In this document: piece by piece, positions 51,123-62,086 of the stretch
How positions within the stretch are numbered: position 1 is the first letter of the stretch
Layout of the letters: each line of letters begins with the position of its first letter
DNA from: Ramlibacter sp.
GTDB taxonomy: Bacteria; Pseudomonadota; Gammaproteobacteria; Burkholderiales; Burkholderiaceae_C
DNA: 64,000 bases
Direction: 5' to 3'
NCBI GenBank assembly: GCA_013815685.1
Contig: JACDFR010000012.1
Span: 1-64,000, forward strand
Notes under the pieces: generated by a model
The model's database searches: none
What the model was told of the DNA's origin: nothing
The model's input: the letters and a program-made list of their open reading frames with translations, nothing else
Position numbers and translations under genes: made by a program

Positions 51123-51213
51123 GGGGGTCTCCTTAAATTGTTGGTGTCAGCCCAGTGTTCGCAGCACATCTGACGCCAAGCTGACTCAACGTCTCGATGC
51201 GGGCAACCCCTGA

Positions 51214-51227
51214 TAGGGCTATCCCTA
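51214..51227. promoter_or_regulatory. TAGGG-N4-CCCTA inverted repeat
   Basis: TAGGG (51214-51218) and CCCTA (51223-51227) flank four bases, overlapping the symporter stop and about 90 bases upstream of the MHS transporter start. The same half-site occurs in the inverted repeat upstream of the symporter operon at 53592-53614. A shared regulator is possible. Confidence 0.3.
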
Positions 51228-53300
51228 GGGTCGAGTCGGCTTCGCGGCGAGCTTGGCGCTGCTTGCCACGCTCGTGGCGATGGCGACGGCGAAGCCCACG
51301 GGCACACCGAATACCCCGGCGGACAGGGGCTGGATGCCCAGCCACAGGTCCTGGCCGGCTGGCATGCCGAAAAAGCTCCGGAACGCCGGCGCATTCGCGA
51401 GCATGTAATACACCGTCACCCCCAGCCCGGTGAGCATGCCCGCAACAGCACCCTCCCGCGTGGTGCGCCGCCAGAAGATTCCCAGCACCATCGTCGGCAC
51501 GAATGCAGACGCCGCGAGCGAAAACGAAGCCGCCACCAGCGGCAGGATCTCGGCGGGCTTGAAGGAGGCAACCAACGCGGCCACCAGCGCCACCGCCAGC
51601 AGCGCGAATTTGGACAGGATCACGCGTTGCTCCGGCGCCACCTCGCGAGATGCCTCGTGCCAGTACACGTCGCGCACCATGGCATTACTGATCGTCAGCA
51701 GGAGCCCGTCCGCGGTAGACAATGCGGCGGCCAGGCCGCCGGCCGCCACCAAGCCCGAAATCACGTAAGGCAAGCCGCCCAATTCGGGGGTCGCCAGCAT
51801 GATCATGTCGGCGCCCAGGCGGATCTCGCCCCACTGCAAGATGCGGTCGCCGTTGACGTCGGCGACGGAGATGAGCGACGGATCCACTTTCACCCATTGC
51901 GCGATCCAGGGTGGTAGCGCATCGAAACTGCTGCCCACCAGGTTGTTCATCACCTCGAACTTCACCAGGACGGCGAGCGCCGGCGCGCTGAGGTACACCA
52001 AGGCGATAAAAAACAGCGACCACGCTACCGACGAGCGCGCCTCCGCGACCGACGGCGTGGTGTAGTAGCGTGTGAGAAGGTGAGGCAGCCCCGCCGTGCC
52101 CACCATGAGGCAGAACATGAGTGCCAGGAAGTTGCGTCGTGCAATATCGAACACTTCGCGCTCTTGCGCGTCGCCTTGTGGATCGCCCACGAACGGCCGG
52201 CTGTGCGCGGGGATGCCGCCCAGGGGCTTCGCGCGCTCATAACTTTCGATGATGAGCCTTCCCCATTGCTCACGCGCCGATGCAGGGTCCTTGGGCAGCG
52301 CGGCCAGCTCCCGGTTGGCCTGCACGATCAGTGCCGAATCCGCGCCCTATGCCTTGAGAAGTTTGATGCGGTCCTGGGCCGCGGTACGGTCGCGGCGCAG
52401 GGCGCCCTCGATGTCCTGCAGCCGGGCTTCATACTCGTGCGCGCGGGCCAGGAAGATGGCGGCCACCTGTTTTTCGGCCGGCTCCTCGCTCAGCCTCTTC
52501 TCGCGTTCAGAGATGTTCTGGAGCTGGGCTCCGTAGACGATCGGGGCGAGCGGGTTGCCCATTTGCTTGTAGGCCAGCCACGAAACGGGAATGAGGAAAG
52601 CAAGCAGCACGATGATGTATTGCGCCACCTGCGTCCAGGTGATGGCGCGCATTCCGCCCAGGAACGAGCACAGCAAGACGCCGCCCAGCCCCAACAGGAT
52701 CCCGATCTCGAACTGCACCCCTGTCAGCCTCGACGCGATCAGGCCGATGCCATAGATCTGCGCAATGACATAAGTGAATGAGCAAAGCATGGCCGCGAAG
52801 GCCGCGATCAGCCGCGGCCACCGGCCGCCATAACGGACGCTGAAGTAGTCTGGCACCGTGTAGAGATTGAGCCTGCGCAGGTGCGGGGCGATCAGGAGCG
52901 CTACCAGGCAGAACCCGCCGGTCCAACCCAGCACGTAAGCCAGGCCCCCGGCGTGGCCCTCGGTGCCGCCGTAGCCCTGCAGATACAGGCCCCCCGCCAT
53001 GCTGATGAAGGATGCCGCGCTCATCCAGTCCGCGGCCGCGGCCATGCCGTTGTACATGGCCGGGATCCGCCGGCCGGCGACGTAGTACTCCTCCGGATCG
53101 GTCGTGCGGCCATAGATGCCGATGGCCGCATACATCATGACGGACGAGAACAGGAAAATCGGCCCCAGCCAGAACCTGGACAATCCGCTGCGCTCGGCCC
53201 AGGCCATGAGGCCTATGAATATGAGCAGGCCGACCGCGTAGGCACCCACCATCCGGTGCAGCCGCGACTTGTAGCGGGCGTAGCTTGCCGAGTCAGGCAT
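51225..53300 (-). pseudogene. VC_2705-type sodium:solute symporter interrupted by an in-frame TAG
   Basis: The two open parts (53300-52350 and 52346-51225) are in the same frame and together encode the roughly 690-residue VC_2705/ActP-like sodium:solute symporter. The N-terminal part has YYVAGRRIPAMYNGMAAAADWMSAASFI and the C-terminal part has GGLAAALSTADGLLLTISNA. The only break is a TAG at 52347-52349 in a soluble charged loop (RIKLLKA stop GADSALIV). One base change (CAG to TAG) explains it, so this is a recent nonsense mutation, a sequencing error or read-through. The small partner subunit gene upstream is intact and overlaps by eight bases. Confidence 0.8.
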
Positions 53301-53562
53301 TGCCCGCTCCCGAATCAGGCAGGGTATCTTCGGGGGCGAGGCGCTTCATCACGGCGGCGTACACCGCGACGATGGCGATGAAGGCCAGCACGGCCCCCTG
53401 CGCGGCCAGCCAGTAGCCGAAAGGCCAGCCTGCCAGCATGAACTGCAGGTCCCGGGCAAAAAAAGGCAACACGAACGAAACCGCGGCCCATACCGCCAGC
53501 AAACAGGCCTTGAGCGCAAGTACACGAGGGTCGTGCTTCTCCTGTATCTCTGGGTCGGCCAT
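53293..53562 (-). CDS. DUF4212 small subunit of the sodium:solute symporter
   Basis: This 89-residue protein has two transmembrane helices (ACLLAVWAAVSFVLPFFARDL and AAQGAVLAFIAIVAVYAAVM) separated by QFMLAGWPFGYWLA, the DUF4212 pattern. These small proteins are encoded directly before VC_2705-type symporters and are thought to be their partner subunit. It overlaps the symporter start by eight bases. If the symporter is truly broken, this gene would have lost its partner. Confidence 0.9.
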   Translation of the reverse strand: MADPEIQEKHDPRVLALKACLLAVWAAVSFVLPFFARDLQFMLAGWPFGYWLAAQGAVLAFIAIVAVYAAVMKRLAPEDTLPDSGAGNA

Positions 53563-53591
53563 GGCCGATCATCGCACCCCCAACCGGAGCA

Positions 53592-53614
53592 CGCCCTAGG
53601 TATTTGCTAGGGCG
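53592..53614. promoter_or_regulatory. 8-bp inverted repeat upstream of the symporter operon
   Basis: CGCCCTAG and CTAGGGCG are perfect arms around a seven-base centre, 30 bases upstream of the DUF4212 start and just past the ppsA stop. No T-tract follows, which argues for an operator rather than a terminator. Confidence 0.4.
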
Positions 53615-53623
53615 CTCGGCGGG

Positions 53624-56017
53624 TCACTTGTCCGCAAGCTGCCGCCAGGTCGCGATCACGCTGTCCGGATTCAGCGAGATCGATGAAATGCCCTCATCGG
53701 CCAGCCATTGCGCAAAGTCCGGGTGGTCGCTGGGGCCCTGTCCGCAGATGCCGACATATTTGCCTTGCGCCTTGCAGGCGGCGATCGCCCGGCGAAGCAG
53801 CGCTTTCACGGCAGGATCGCGCTCGTCGAAGTCGGCCGCCAGCATTTCCAGCCCCGAGTCGCGATCCAGGCCCAGCGTGAGCTGGGTAAGGTCGTTGGAG
53901 CCGATCGAGAAGCCATCGAAATACTTCAGGAACTCGTCGGCCAGGATGGCGTTGCTCGGCACCTCGCACATCATGATGACCTGCAACTGCGACTCGCCGC
54001 GCTTCAAGCCCTGGTCGGCAAGCAGCTGGGTGACGCGGTCGGCCTGGGCCAAGGTCCGGACAAAAGGCACCATCACTTGCACATTGACCAGACCCATGTC
54101 GTTGCGCACGCGGCGCAAGGCCTCGCACTCCATCGCGAACGCCTCCTTGAACTCACCGCTGATATAGCGCACGGCGCCCCGAAAGCCGAGCATTGGATTT
54201 TCTTCTTCGGGTTCGTAGCGCGACCCGCCAATGAGCTTGCGATACTCGTTGGATTTGAAGTCCGACAGCCGGACGATCACCGGCTTGGGCCAGAAAGCGG
54301 CCGCAATCGTGGCCACGCCCTCGGCCACCTTGTCGACGTAGAAGGCGCGGGGCGAGGCATGGCCCCGGGCCACGGACTCCACCGCCTTCTTGAGGTCCGC
54401 GTCGACGTTCGGATAGTCGAGGATGGCCTTGGGGTGCACCCCGATGTTGTTGTTGATGATGAATTCGAGCCGGGCCAGGCCGACGCCCTCGTTGGGCAGC
54501 TGCGCGAAGTCGAACGCCAGCTGGGGATTGCCCACGTTCATCATGATCTTGGTCTTGATCTCGGGCATCTTGCCGCGCTGCACCTCGCTGACTTCGGTTT
54601 CCAGCAGCCCGTCGTAGATGAAGCCGGTGTCGCCCTCGGCGCAGCTCACTGTCACCAGCGTGCCCTCGCGCAGCCGGTCGGTCGCATCGCCGCAGCCCAC
54701 CACCGCCGGGATGCCCAGTTCGCGGGCGATGATGGCCGCATGGCAAGTGCGCCCGCCGCGATTGGTGACGATGGCGCTGGCGCGCTTCATCACAGGCTCC
54801 CAGTTGGGATCGGTCATGTCGGTGACGAGCACGTCGCCGGCCTGGACCTTGTCCATCTCGGAAATGCTGTGCACCAGCCGCACCGGGCCCGTGCCGATCT
54901 TCTGGCCGATGGCGCGCCCCTCGGCGAGCACGTTGCCGCGGCCCTTGAGCTTGTAGCGCATCTCGGCCTTGCCCTGCTGCTGGCTCTTCACCGTTTCCGG
55001 CCGTGCCTGGAGGATGTAGATGTGGCCGTCCACGCCGTCCTTGCCCCATTCGATGTCCATGGGCCGCCCGTAATGACGCTCGATCACCAGTGCATAGCGG
55101 GCGAGCTCTTCCACCTCGGGGTCCGTCAATGAGTAGCGGTTGCGTTGCTCCAGCGGCACGTCGAGCGTCTTCACCAGCTTGCCCGCCGCCGCTTTCTCGT
55201 CGGCGCCGGCGAAAACCATCTGGATCAGCTTGGAACCCAGGTTGCGCCGGATGACCGCCCGCTTGCCCGCGGTCAGCATGGGCTTGTGCACATAGAACTC
55301 GTCGGGGTTGACGGCGCCCTGGACCACCGTCTCGCCCAGGCCATAGCTCGAGGTGATGAAGACCACCTCCTGAAAACCGGATTCGGTGTCGATAGTGAAC
55401 ATCACGCCGGCGGCGCCCAGGTCGCTGCGAACCATGCGCTGCACGCCCGCCGACAGGGCGACGTCGGCATGGGCGAAACCCTTGTGTACCCGGTAGCTGA
55501 TAGCCCGGTCGTTGTAGAGGGAGGCGAACACCTCCTTCATCTTGTGCAGCACCTCTTCGATGCCGACCACATTGAGAAACGTTTCCTGCTGGCCGGCGAA
55601 GGATGCATCGGGCAGGTCTTCGGCGGTGGCCGAGGAGCGCACCGCGAAGCTGGCCTCCCCGTTACCCGCGCAGAGCGTTGCAAAAGCATCCCGGATCGCC
55701 TTTTCAAGGTCCGCCGGGAAGGGTTGCCGCTCGATCCAGCCGCGGATTTCGGCGCCAGCTGCAGCCAGTGCGCGGACATCTTCGGTGTCCAGCGTCGTGA
55801 GCCGTTCGTGGATGCGTTTCGCGAGCCCGGCATGCGCGAGGAATTCGCGGAAGGCGTGGGCGGTCGTGGCGAAGCCCGTGGGCACACGCACCCCCTGGGG
55901 CAACTGGGAGATCATTTCGCCGAGGCTGGCGTTCTTGCCGCCCACTGCCTCGACGTCGCTCATTCTCAGGTTTTCAAACGGAACGACCAGGGCGGTCGGG
56001 CTGAAAAGTGCAGACAT
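53624..56017 (-). CDS. ppsA: Phosphoenolpyruvate synthase
   Basis: This 797-residue enzyme converts pyruvate and ATP to PEP, AMP and phosphate. The N-terminal ATP-grasp-type domain has [13 protein letters not shown] and [20 protein letters not shown]. The phosphohistidine is in [14 protein letters not shown] near residue 421. The C-terminal PEP domain has [15 protein letters not shown] and the catalytic cysteine in [13 protein letters not shown] near 755. The divergent neighbour PpsR controls it by reversible phosphorylation. PEP is also the precursor of the phosphonate pathway in this window, but no direct link is shown. Confidence 0.97.
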   Translation of the reverse strand: MSALFSPTALVVPFENLRMSDVEAVGGKNASLGEMISQLPQGVRVPTGFATTAHAFREFLAHAGLAKRIHERLTTLDTEDVRALAAAGAEIRGWIERQPFPADLEKAIRDAFATLCAGNGEASFAVRSSATAEDLPDASFAGQQETFLNVVGIEEVLHKMKEVFASLYNDRAISYRVHKGFAHADVALSAGVQRMVRSDLGAAGVMFTIDTESGFQEVVFITSSYGLGETVVQGAVNPDEFYVHKPMLTAGKRAVIRRNLGSKLIQMVFAGADEKAAAGKLVKTLDVPLEQRNRYSLTDPEVEELARYALVIERHYGRPMDIEWGKDGVDGHIYILQARPETVKSQQQGKAEMRYKLKGRGNVLAEGRAIGQKIGTGPVRLVHSISEMDKVQAGDVLVTDMTDPNWEPVMKRASAIVTNRGGRTCHAAIIARELGIPAVVGCGDATDRLREGTLVTVSCAEGDTGFIYDGLLETEVSEVQRGKMPEIKTKIMMNVGNPQLAFDFAQLPNEGVGLARLEFIINNNIGVHPKAILDYPNVDADLKKAVESVARGHASPRAFYVDKVAEGVATIAAAFWPKPVIVRLSDFKSNEYRKLIGGSRYEPEEENPMLGFRGAVRYISGEFKEAFAMECEALRRVRNDMGLVNVQVMVPFVRTLAQADRVTQLLADQGLKRGESQLQVIMMCEVPSNAILADEFLKYFDGFSIGSNDLTQLTLGLDRDSGLEMLAADFDERDPAVKALLRRAIAACKAQGKYVGICGQGPSDHPDFAQWLADEGISSISLNPDSVIATWRQLADK

Positions 56018-56200
56018 GGGGAAACTCCAAAAGTAAAAACCGGGTCTGCGCTCCAGCGGAGCAGCGCGGCATGCGAGGCCGGGGGCATTTTTGCTTGTTC
56101 GAATGGGCCGGGACGTGTCATGCGCGAGGGAATCGGATAATTGCGGCCATTGTAGGCGTCGGTCGAGTTTTCGGGGCTTGCAGCAAACTGAAAGCTACTC

Positions 56201-57022
56201 ATGCATACGCGCACCGTTTTCTTCATCTCCGACGGCACCGGCATCACAGCGGAAACATTCGGCAACGCCATCCTCGCCCAGTTCGAGTTCAAGCCGCGCC
56301 ACGTTCGCCTGCCCTTCATCGACAGCGTGGACAAGGCGCACCAGGTCGTACGTCAAGTCAATCACACGGCGGAAGTCGAAGGCCGCAAGCCCATCGTCTT
56401 CACGACGCTGGTCAATGTCGAAATCCTCAAGGTGATCGAGGACGGCTGCAAGGGCATGCTGCTGGACATGTTCGGCACGTTCGTGCGGCCCCTTGAAATC
56501 GAGCTGGCGATCAAGTCCAACCACCGGATAGGCCGGTTCTCCGACGTCAGCAAAAGCAAGGAATACCACGCCCGGATCGAGGCCATCAATTTCAGCCTCG
56601 CCCACGACGACGGCCAGTCCAACCGCGACCTGGAACAGGCGGACGTCATCCTGGTGGGCGTCAGCCGCAGCGGCAAGACACCTACTTCGCTTTATCTGGC
56701 GATGCAGTACGGGCTGAAGGCCGCTAACTACCCGCTGATCCCGGAGGACTTCGAGCGCCAGCAGTTGCCCGCCGCGCTGGTGCCGCATCGAAGGAAAATC
56801 TTCGGCTTGACCATCCAGCCCGAAAGGCTGGCCGAAATACGCAACGAGCGCCGCCCCAATTCGCGCTATGCGGCGCTCGACAACTGCCGCATGGAAGTGG
56901 GTGAGGCGGAAGCCATGATGCGGCGGGCCAGCATCCGATGGCTGAGCACGACAACCAAGTCCATCGAAGAGATCGCGACGACGATCCTGCAGGAGCTGCG
57001 GCCAGAACGGCTGGAATACTGA
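56201..57022 (+). CDS. ppsR: PEP synthase regulatory kinase/phosphorylase PpsR
   Basis: This 273-residue DUF299-family protein inactivates PEP synthase by ADP-dependent phosphorylation and reactivates it by phosphate-dependent removal. The N-terminus [21 protein letters not shown] and the P-loop-like [15 protein letters not shown] (near 155) are diagnostic. It is divergent from ppsA across a 183-base gap holding GATAAT on the plus strand and TACAAT on the minus strand as possible -10 elements. Confidence 0.95.
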   Translation: MHTRTVFFISDGTGITAETFGNAILAQFEFKPRHVRLPFIDSVDKAHQVVRQVNHTAEVEGRKPIVFTTLVNVEILKVIEDGCKGMLLDMFGTFVRPLEIELAIKSNHRIGRFSDVSKSKEYHARIEAINFSLAHDDGQSNRDLEQADVILVGVSRSGKTPTSLYLAMQYGLKAANYPLIPEDFERQQLPAALVPHRRKIFGLTIQPERLAEIRNERRPNSRYAALDNCRMEVGEAEAMMRRASIRWLSTTTKSIEEIATTILQELRPERLEY

Positions 57023-57093
57023 GCGAACGGCGAAGGCCGCACTGGGCGCCTTCGACCATCTCATGCGCAGCTGACCCGCGTTGTTCCGCCAAT

Positions 57094-57118
57094 GCAAATG
57101 CGATCTATTCGCATTTGC
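57094..57118. promoter_or_regulatory. Fur-like palindrome upstream of the TonB-dependent receptor
   Basis: GCAAATGCGA and TCGCATTTGC are perfect 10-bp arms around the five-base centre TCTAT. A TATGAT -10 follows at 57121-57126, so a bound repressor would block it. The AAATGmGA half-site resembles betaproteobacterial Fur boxes, and a second copy precedes tonB. Confidence 0.75.
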
Positions 57119-57228
57119 TGTATGATTGCGGACATCGGCCAGCCATCAATTGCGCACGCCAGCGTGCACCAGCCAGCCTCTTGTCGAACCCCGGCCCGCT
57201 CGCGGGCCCACGTTTGGAGGCTATCTTG

Positions 57229-59463
57229 GTGCACTGCCCTGTCCGTTATGTTTCCGATTCATCCCTGCTGCCCTTGGGCGCACTGATGCTCGCCGCTTCC
57301 ATCGGAAGCTGGGCCCAGGAGGCCCCTTCCGCGGACCAGGCACTCCCAACCGTGACCGTCCGCGAGAAGGCCGAGGCGCCGGAAGGCAAAGAGGCCTTGC
57401 GTGCGACAACGACAACGATCGGCAAGGGGAACCAGGAACTTCGCAACATTCCGCAGTCGATCACGGTCATCACCGAAAAACTGATCGACGACCGCAATCT
57501 CGACACCGTGAAGGACGTGCTGCGCAACACGGCGGGCATCACGCTCCAGGCGGCGGAAGGCGGCGAGGAGGACATCCGCCTGCGCGGCTTTTCGCTGGCC
57601 GGCACCGGCGATATCTTTCTGGATGGCATGCGCGACCCGGCGTTCTACGACCGTGACACGTTCAACAACGACCGCGTCGAGGTGCTGCGCGGCTCGGCTT
57701 CGATGCTGTTCGGCCGGGGTTCCACGGGCGGCGCGGTGAATCAGGTGAGTAAAGTGCCGCGCCTGATGACCGGGCACGACGTCACCACCACGCTGGGCAG
57801 CCACGCTTATCGGCGCATCACCGGTGACTTCAACATCAGGACCAGCGAAAACGCCGCGCTGCGCCTGAACGCCATGGGAACCCAGGCCGACAACAACGGT
57901 GCGGGCAGCCGCGTGGACAAGAAGGGACTCGCCGCGGCGTATCGCTTCGGCGTCGGCACGGCCGACGAGTTCATGGCGAACCTGTACCTCCTGGACAACG
58001 ACAACGGCATCAACTACGGCCTGCCGTGGATCAAGCCGCGCTCCGGCGACAGCAGCGCGTCCAACACCATCATCGCCAGCCTGAGCCCCACATCGTATTA
58101 CGGGGCGGCGAGCGATTACAGCGCCGGCAGCGCCACGATGGCCGCCGTCAGCCACATCCACCGCTTCAGCGGTGCGAGCGAGCTCAAGACCCAGGTACGC
58201 AAGGGCCGCTTCGAGCGCGACCAGCGCGCCAGCGCCATCCGTTTCGCCGGGCCCGCGGATCTGACCGCCTTCGGCGCCGGGACGGTCTTTCGTCGCGGCA
58301 CTGCGCTGAAGATTCAGGACGTGGACACGCTTCACGCGCAAAGCGACCTCAGCGCGCGCTTCGAGGCGTTGCACGTCAAGCATGAGTTGCAGACAGGGCT
58401 GGATTTCGCCCACGAAGAAAAAACCGTCTACCAGGCCCGCTCCGCGGCGCAAGGCGGTATCGACCTGGCCAAGCCGAACACATTGGCGGGGACGCCGAGC
58501 GACGGCGCCGCAGTCGATGAGGCCTCGCGTTCATTGCGTTTGGGCAACCAGTTCACGGCCAAGAGCTGGGGCATGTATGCGCAGGACCTGGTTCAGGTGG
58601 CGCCGCACTGGAAGCTCCTGGGCGGCTTGCGTTATGACAGCCTGGACGGCCGTTACGACGCATTCACGATTCCCGGTGCCGCGCCAGGCCCGGTGGCCGC
58701 CACCAGCTACAGCCAGAAGATATCCAAAGCCAGCAAGCGCCTGGGCGCGCTGTTCCAGCCCACTGAGCTGCACTCTTTCCATCTCTCGTACGGCACCTCG
58801 TTCAATACCTCGGGCGATACTTATTCCTACAACGCGCTGAGCGCCAACACGCCGCCGGAAGAAAGCGAGAACATCGAACTGGGCGCCAGGATCGATTCCG
58901 CCGACAAGCGCTTCTCGACTCGCCTGGCGGTCTTCCGCGCCACCAAGAAGAACGAGCGCAACACCGACCCCGATACGGCCGCGACCCGCCTGCTGCTGTC
59001 CGGCAAGCGCCACACAGCGGGATTCGAGGTCGACGTCGCGGGGCGCCTGACCCCCCAATGGGAAATTTTCGGCTCCTACATGTGGATGCCGTTGGCGCGC
59101 GTGGATGTCGCGGCCTCGACGGCCACGACTGTCGGCAATCGCGTCGGCGACCGGCCGGGCCTCAGCCCCAAGCACAGCGGCACCGTATGGGCCACTTACC
59201 AGCTGACGCCGCAGTGGCGCATCGGTGGCGGCCTGAACGTCCGCGGCAAACAGGCGCCTGCGGACGCCACCGCGCCGGCGTGGGAGGCGCCCGGGTTCGT
59301 GACCGCCGATCTCATGGCCGAGTACACCATCAACGAACAGTTCGGCGTGAAGGCCAACCTGAGCAACGTCGCCAACAAGCTCTATGCCGAATCGCTCTAC
59401 CGCGGCCACTACGTGCCCGGGGCCGGTCGCCTGCTGCAGGTGGCGCTTTCGGCCAAGTTCTAA
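57229..59463 (+). CDS. TonB-dependent siderophore receptor (catecholate/Fiu type)
   Basis: This is an outer-membrane receptor of about 744 residues. A signal peptide (SSLLPLGALMLAASIGSWAQ) is followed by a TonB-box-like region (LPTVTVREKAE), the plug (NIPQSITVITEKLIDDRNLDTVKDVLRNTAGI and IRLRGFSLAGTGDIFLDGMRD) and a beta-barrel ending in a terminal Phe (LLQVALSAKF). I chose GTG 57229, eight bases after GGAGG; TTG 57226 is also possible, and upstream in-frame sequence is non-coding. PiuC directly downstream and the Fur-like site upstream match fiu/piuA-type iron receptors. Confidence 0.92.
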   Translation: MHCPVRYVSDSSLLPLGALMLAASIGSWAQEAPSADQALPTVTVREKAEAPEGKEALRATTTTIGKGNQELRNIPQSITVITEKLIDDRNLDTVKDVLRNTAGITLQAAEGGEEDIRLRGFSLAGTGDIFLDGMRDPAFYDRDTFNNDRVEVLRGSASMLFGRGSTGGAVNQVSKVPRLMTGHDVTTTLGSHAYRRITGDFNIRTSENAALRLNAMGTQADNNGAGSRVDKKGLAAAYRFGVGTADEFMANLYLLDNDNGINYGLPWIKPRSGDSSASNTIIASLSPTSYYGAASDYSAGSATMAAVSHIHRFSGASELKTQVRKGRFERDQRASAIRFAGPADLTAFGAGTVFRRGTALKIQDVDTLHAQSDLSARFEALHVKHELQTGLDFAHEEKTVYQARSAAQGGIDLAKPNTLAGTPSDGAAVDEASRSLRLGNQFTAKSWGMYAQDLVQVAPHWKLLGGLRYDSLDGRYDAFTIPGAAPGPVAATSYSQKISKASKRLGALFQPTELHSFHLSYGTSFNTSGDTYSYNALSANTPPEESENIELGARIDSADKRFSTRLAVFRATKKNERNTDPDTAATRLLLSGKRHTAGFEVDVAGRLTPQWEIFGSYMWMPLARVDVAASTATTVGNRVGDRPGLSPKHSGTVWATYQLTPQWRIGGGLNVRGKQAPADATAPAWEAPGFVTADLMAEYTINEQFGVKANLSNVANKLYAESLYRGHYVPGAGRLLQVALSAKF

Positions 59464-59487
59464 GCTCTCTCCAGCACAGCCGCCGCC

Positions 59488-60168
59488 ATGCTCCTTGTTC
59501 TCCCCCAACTCCTCGATGACGAAGAAGTTGCGCAAGCCCGCGCCATTCTCGCCACCGCGCCCTGGGCCGATGGCCGGGCCAGCGCAGGCCCGCAGGCGGC
59601 GCAGGTAAAAAACAACGAGCAACTGCCGGCCGACTGCGAGGCCGCCCGGTCGGTGGGCGCGCTGGTATTGCGGGCATTGGATCGCTCGTCCCGGTTCCTG
59701 GCGGCGGCCTTGCCCCGCAAGGTGTTCCCGCCGCGCATCAACCGCTACAGCGGCGGCGCGAATTTCTACGGCAGGCACGTCGACAGCGCCGTCCGCTTCA
59801 CCGAGGGCGGGGTGCGGGTGCGAACCGATATCTCGTGCACCGTGTTTCTTTCCGACCCCGCCCAATACGACGCGGGCGAGCTGGCCATCCATGAAGCGGG
59901 CAGCACGCGGCAGGTCAAACTGCCCGCCGGCCACGCGGTGCTCTATTCGGGCACCCATGTCCACGAGGTCACTCCCGTCACGCGCGGCACCCGCCTGGCC
60001 GCCTTTTTCTGGATCGAAAGCATGGTGCGCGGCGACTCCCAGCGGCGATTGCTGCACGAACTCGACCTGGCCATTACCGGATTGCGCGAGCGGCATGGCG
60101 AAAGCGATACGACCGTCGCACTCGCCGGCACCTATCACAACCTCCTGCGGATGTGGGCGGAAACATGA
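59488..60168 (+). CDS. piuC: Fe(II)-dependent dioxygenase PiuC (YbiX family)
   Basis: This 226-residue 2-oxoglutarate/Fe(II) dioxygenase of the PiuC/YbiX family has the iron ligands in [12 protein letters not shown] (HxD) and [16 protein letters not shown] (distal His and co-substrate Arg). It is regularly encoded next to TonB receptors of the PiuA/Fiu group and is induced by iron limitation; its substrate is unsettled. It starts 24 bases after the receptor stop and shares its regulation. Confidence 0.92.
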   Translation: MLLVLPQLLDDEEVAQARAILATAPWADGRASAGPQAAQVKNNEQLPADCEAARSVGALVLRALDRSSRFLAAALPRKVFPPRINRYSGGANFYGRHVDSAVRFTEGGVRVRTDISCTVFLSDPAQYDAGELAIHEAGSTRQVKLPAGHAVLYSGTHVHEVTPVTRGTRLAAFFWIESMVRGDSQRRLLHELDLAITGLRERHGESDTTVALAGTYHNLLRMWAET

Positions 60169-60198
60169 GTGGCAAGGCCGATCGTGCGGGGCGATATC

Positions 60199-60219
60199 AA
60201 ATGCGAGCTATTCGCATTT
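60199..60219. promoter_or_regulatory. Fur-like palindrome upstream of tonB
   Basis: AAATGCGA and TCGCATTT are perfect 8-bp arms around GCTAT, nearly identical to the site at 57094-57118. A TATACT -10 (60219-60224) overlaps its end. Repression of tonB-exbB-exbD-hemP by Fur with iron is the expected logic. Confidence 0.75.
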
Positions 60220-60257
60220 ATACTGGATCACTCGCCCGTAGCGGCCCCTTCTGAACT

Positions 60258-60935
60258 ATGGTTTTGGCCGATTCTCCCCTCTCCCCGGTGCGACTGCCCA
60301 GCCGCAACATCGTCATTGGCGGCACGGTGGTGTTGCTCCATGTGGCGGCGCTATGGGCTTTGCAAAGCGGCCTGTTGCGGCGCGCGGTGGAGATCGTGGT
60401 GCCGGTGGAAATGCTCACCGAGCTGGTCACGCCGCCTGCGCCGAAGGTCGAGCCGCCGCCCGCGCTCCCGCCGGCGCCGCCACAGGTCAGCAAGCCGGTG
60501 GTTCGCAAGGCGGCGCCGCGTCCGCTGGCAGCGCCGGCTGTCCGGCCCGAGCCCCAGGCACCGATGGGCGTGGTCACGCCCGAGCCCGTCCCGCCGATCG
60601 CCGAGCCGGTGGCGCCTGCCCCCGCCCCACCCGCGCCCCCGCCGGCGCCACGGATCGAGCTGCCGTCCAGCAGCGCCGATTACCTGCAAAACCCCAAGCC
60701 TGCCTACCCGCCGATCAGCAAGCGCCTGGGCGAGCAGGGAAAGGTGGTGCACAGCGTGTTGATAGGCGCCGACGGCATGCCCATCAGCGCAAAGCTCGTC
60801 CATTCCAGCGGCTACCCCCGGCTGGACGAAGCCGCACATGCCGCGGTAATGCGATGGCGGTACATGCCAGGCAAGCGCAACGGCGTCGCGCAGGCCATGT
60901 CGTTTGAAGTCCCGATCAACTGGGTACTCGATTAA
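60258..60935 (+). CDS. tonB: Energy transducer TonB
   Basis: This 225-residue protein has an N-terminal signal anchor (IVIGGTVVLLHVAALWAL) and a long Pro/Ala/Val-rich periplasmic spacer (about 60-135). The C-terminal TonB fold contains NPKPAYPPISKRLGEQGKVV, VHSSGYPRLDEAA and VMRWRYMPGKRNG. It passes inner-membrane energy to receptors such as the one upstream. exbB follows 14 bases downstream. Confidence 0.93.
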   Translation: MVLADSPLSPVRLPSRNIVIGGTVVLLHVAALWALQSGLLRRAVEIVVPVEMLTELVTPPAPKVEPPPALPPAPPQVSKPVVRKAAPRPLAAPAVRPEPQAPMGVVTPEPVPPIAEPVAPAPAPPAPPPAPRIELPSSSADYLQNPKPAYPPISKRLGEQGKVVHSVLIGADGMPISAKLVHSSGYPRLDEAAHAAVMRWRYMPGKRNGVAQAMSFEVPINWVLD

Positions 60936-60949
60936 CTCGGATCAAGAAA

Positions 60950-61663
60950 ATGAACTCTCAATTCGGCCTCATCAACCTCTGGAGCCATGGAGACATCGTC
61001 ACCCGGGGCACCGCGGTGCTGCTCCTTCTCATGTCCCTGTCGTCATGGATGGTGATCATCGTCAAGGCGCTGGACCTTCGCAAGTTCGCGGCCCAGGCGC
61101 GCCGCACCGAGAGCTTCTGGCACAGCGCGGATTTCGCGGACGGCCTGGGCAAGCTCGGCGCCGATCCCGACAATCCTTTCCGGGCACTGGCGACTGAAGG
61201 CCGCGAGGCAACCGCCCACCACCATGCACAGCCCCAGCTGCACGACTCGCTGGACGTGAGCGAGTGGCTCACACGCTCGCTGCGCAACTCGATCGACGAA
61301 TCGACCGCCCGGCTGCAGTCGGGCCTGGCTGTACTGGCCTCGGTGGGTTCGACCGCGCCGTTCGTCGGCCTGTTCGGAACGGTGTGGGGGATCTATCACG
61401 CGTTGCTGGCGATCAGCGCCGCGGGGCAGGCCACCATCGACAAGGTCGCGGGCCCGATCGGCGAAGCATTGATCATGACCGCGCTCGGTCTGGCGGTGGC
61501 CATACCCGCCGTGCTCGGCTACAACGCGCTGGTGCGAGGCAACAAGTCGATCCTGATGAAGCTCAACCGTTTCGCGCATGATCTGCATGCCTACTTCCTC
61601 ACGGGAGCGCGCGTCTCGCAAGGGGGTCCCACGAAGGTCGTACCCATGAAGAAGGGGGGGTGA
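60950..61663 (+). CDS. exbB: Biopolymer transport protein ExbB (MotA/TolQ family)
   Basis: This 237-residue inner-membrane proton-channel subunit has three helices: TAVLLLLMSLSSWMVIIVKAL, then LAVLASVGSTAPFVGLFGTVWGI and IGEALIMTALGLAVAIPAVLGYNALV. The last two are the conserved TolQ/ExbB core. It works with ExbD and TonB. The stop is one base from the exbD start. Confidence 0.95.
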   Translation: MNSQFGLINLWSHGDIVTRGTAVLLLLMSLSSWMVIIVKALDLRKFAAQARRTESFWHSADFADGLGKLGADPDNPFRALATEGREATAHHHAQPQLHDSLDVSEWLTRSLRNSIDESTARLQSGLAVLASVGSTAPFVGLFGTVWGIYHALLAISAAGQATIDKVAGPIGEALIMTALGLAVAIPAVLGYNALVRGNKSILMKLNRFAHDLHAYFLTGARVSQGGPTKVVPMKKGG

Positions 61664-61664
61664 G

Positions 61665-62078
<414 letters not shown>

Positions 62079-62086
62079 GCGGCACC

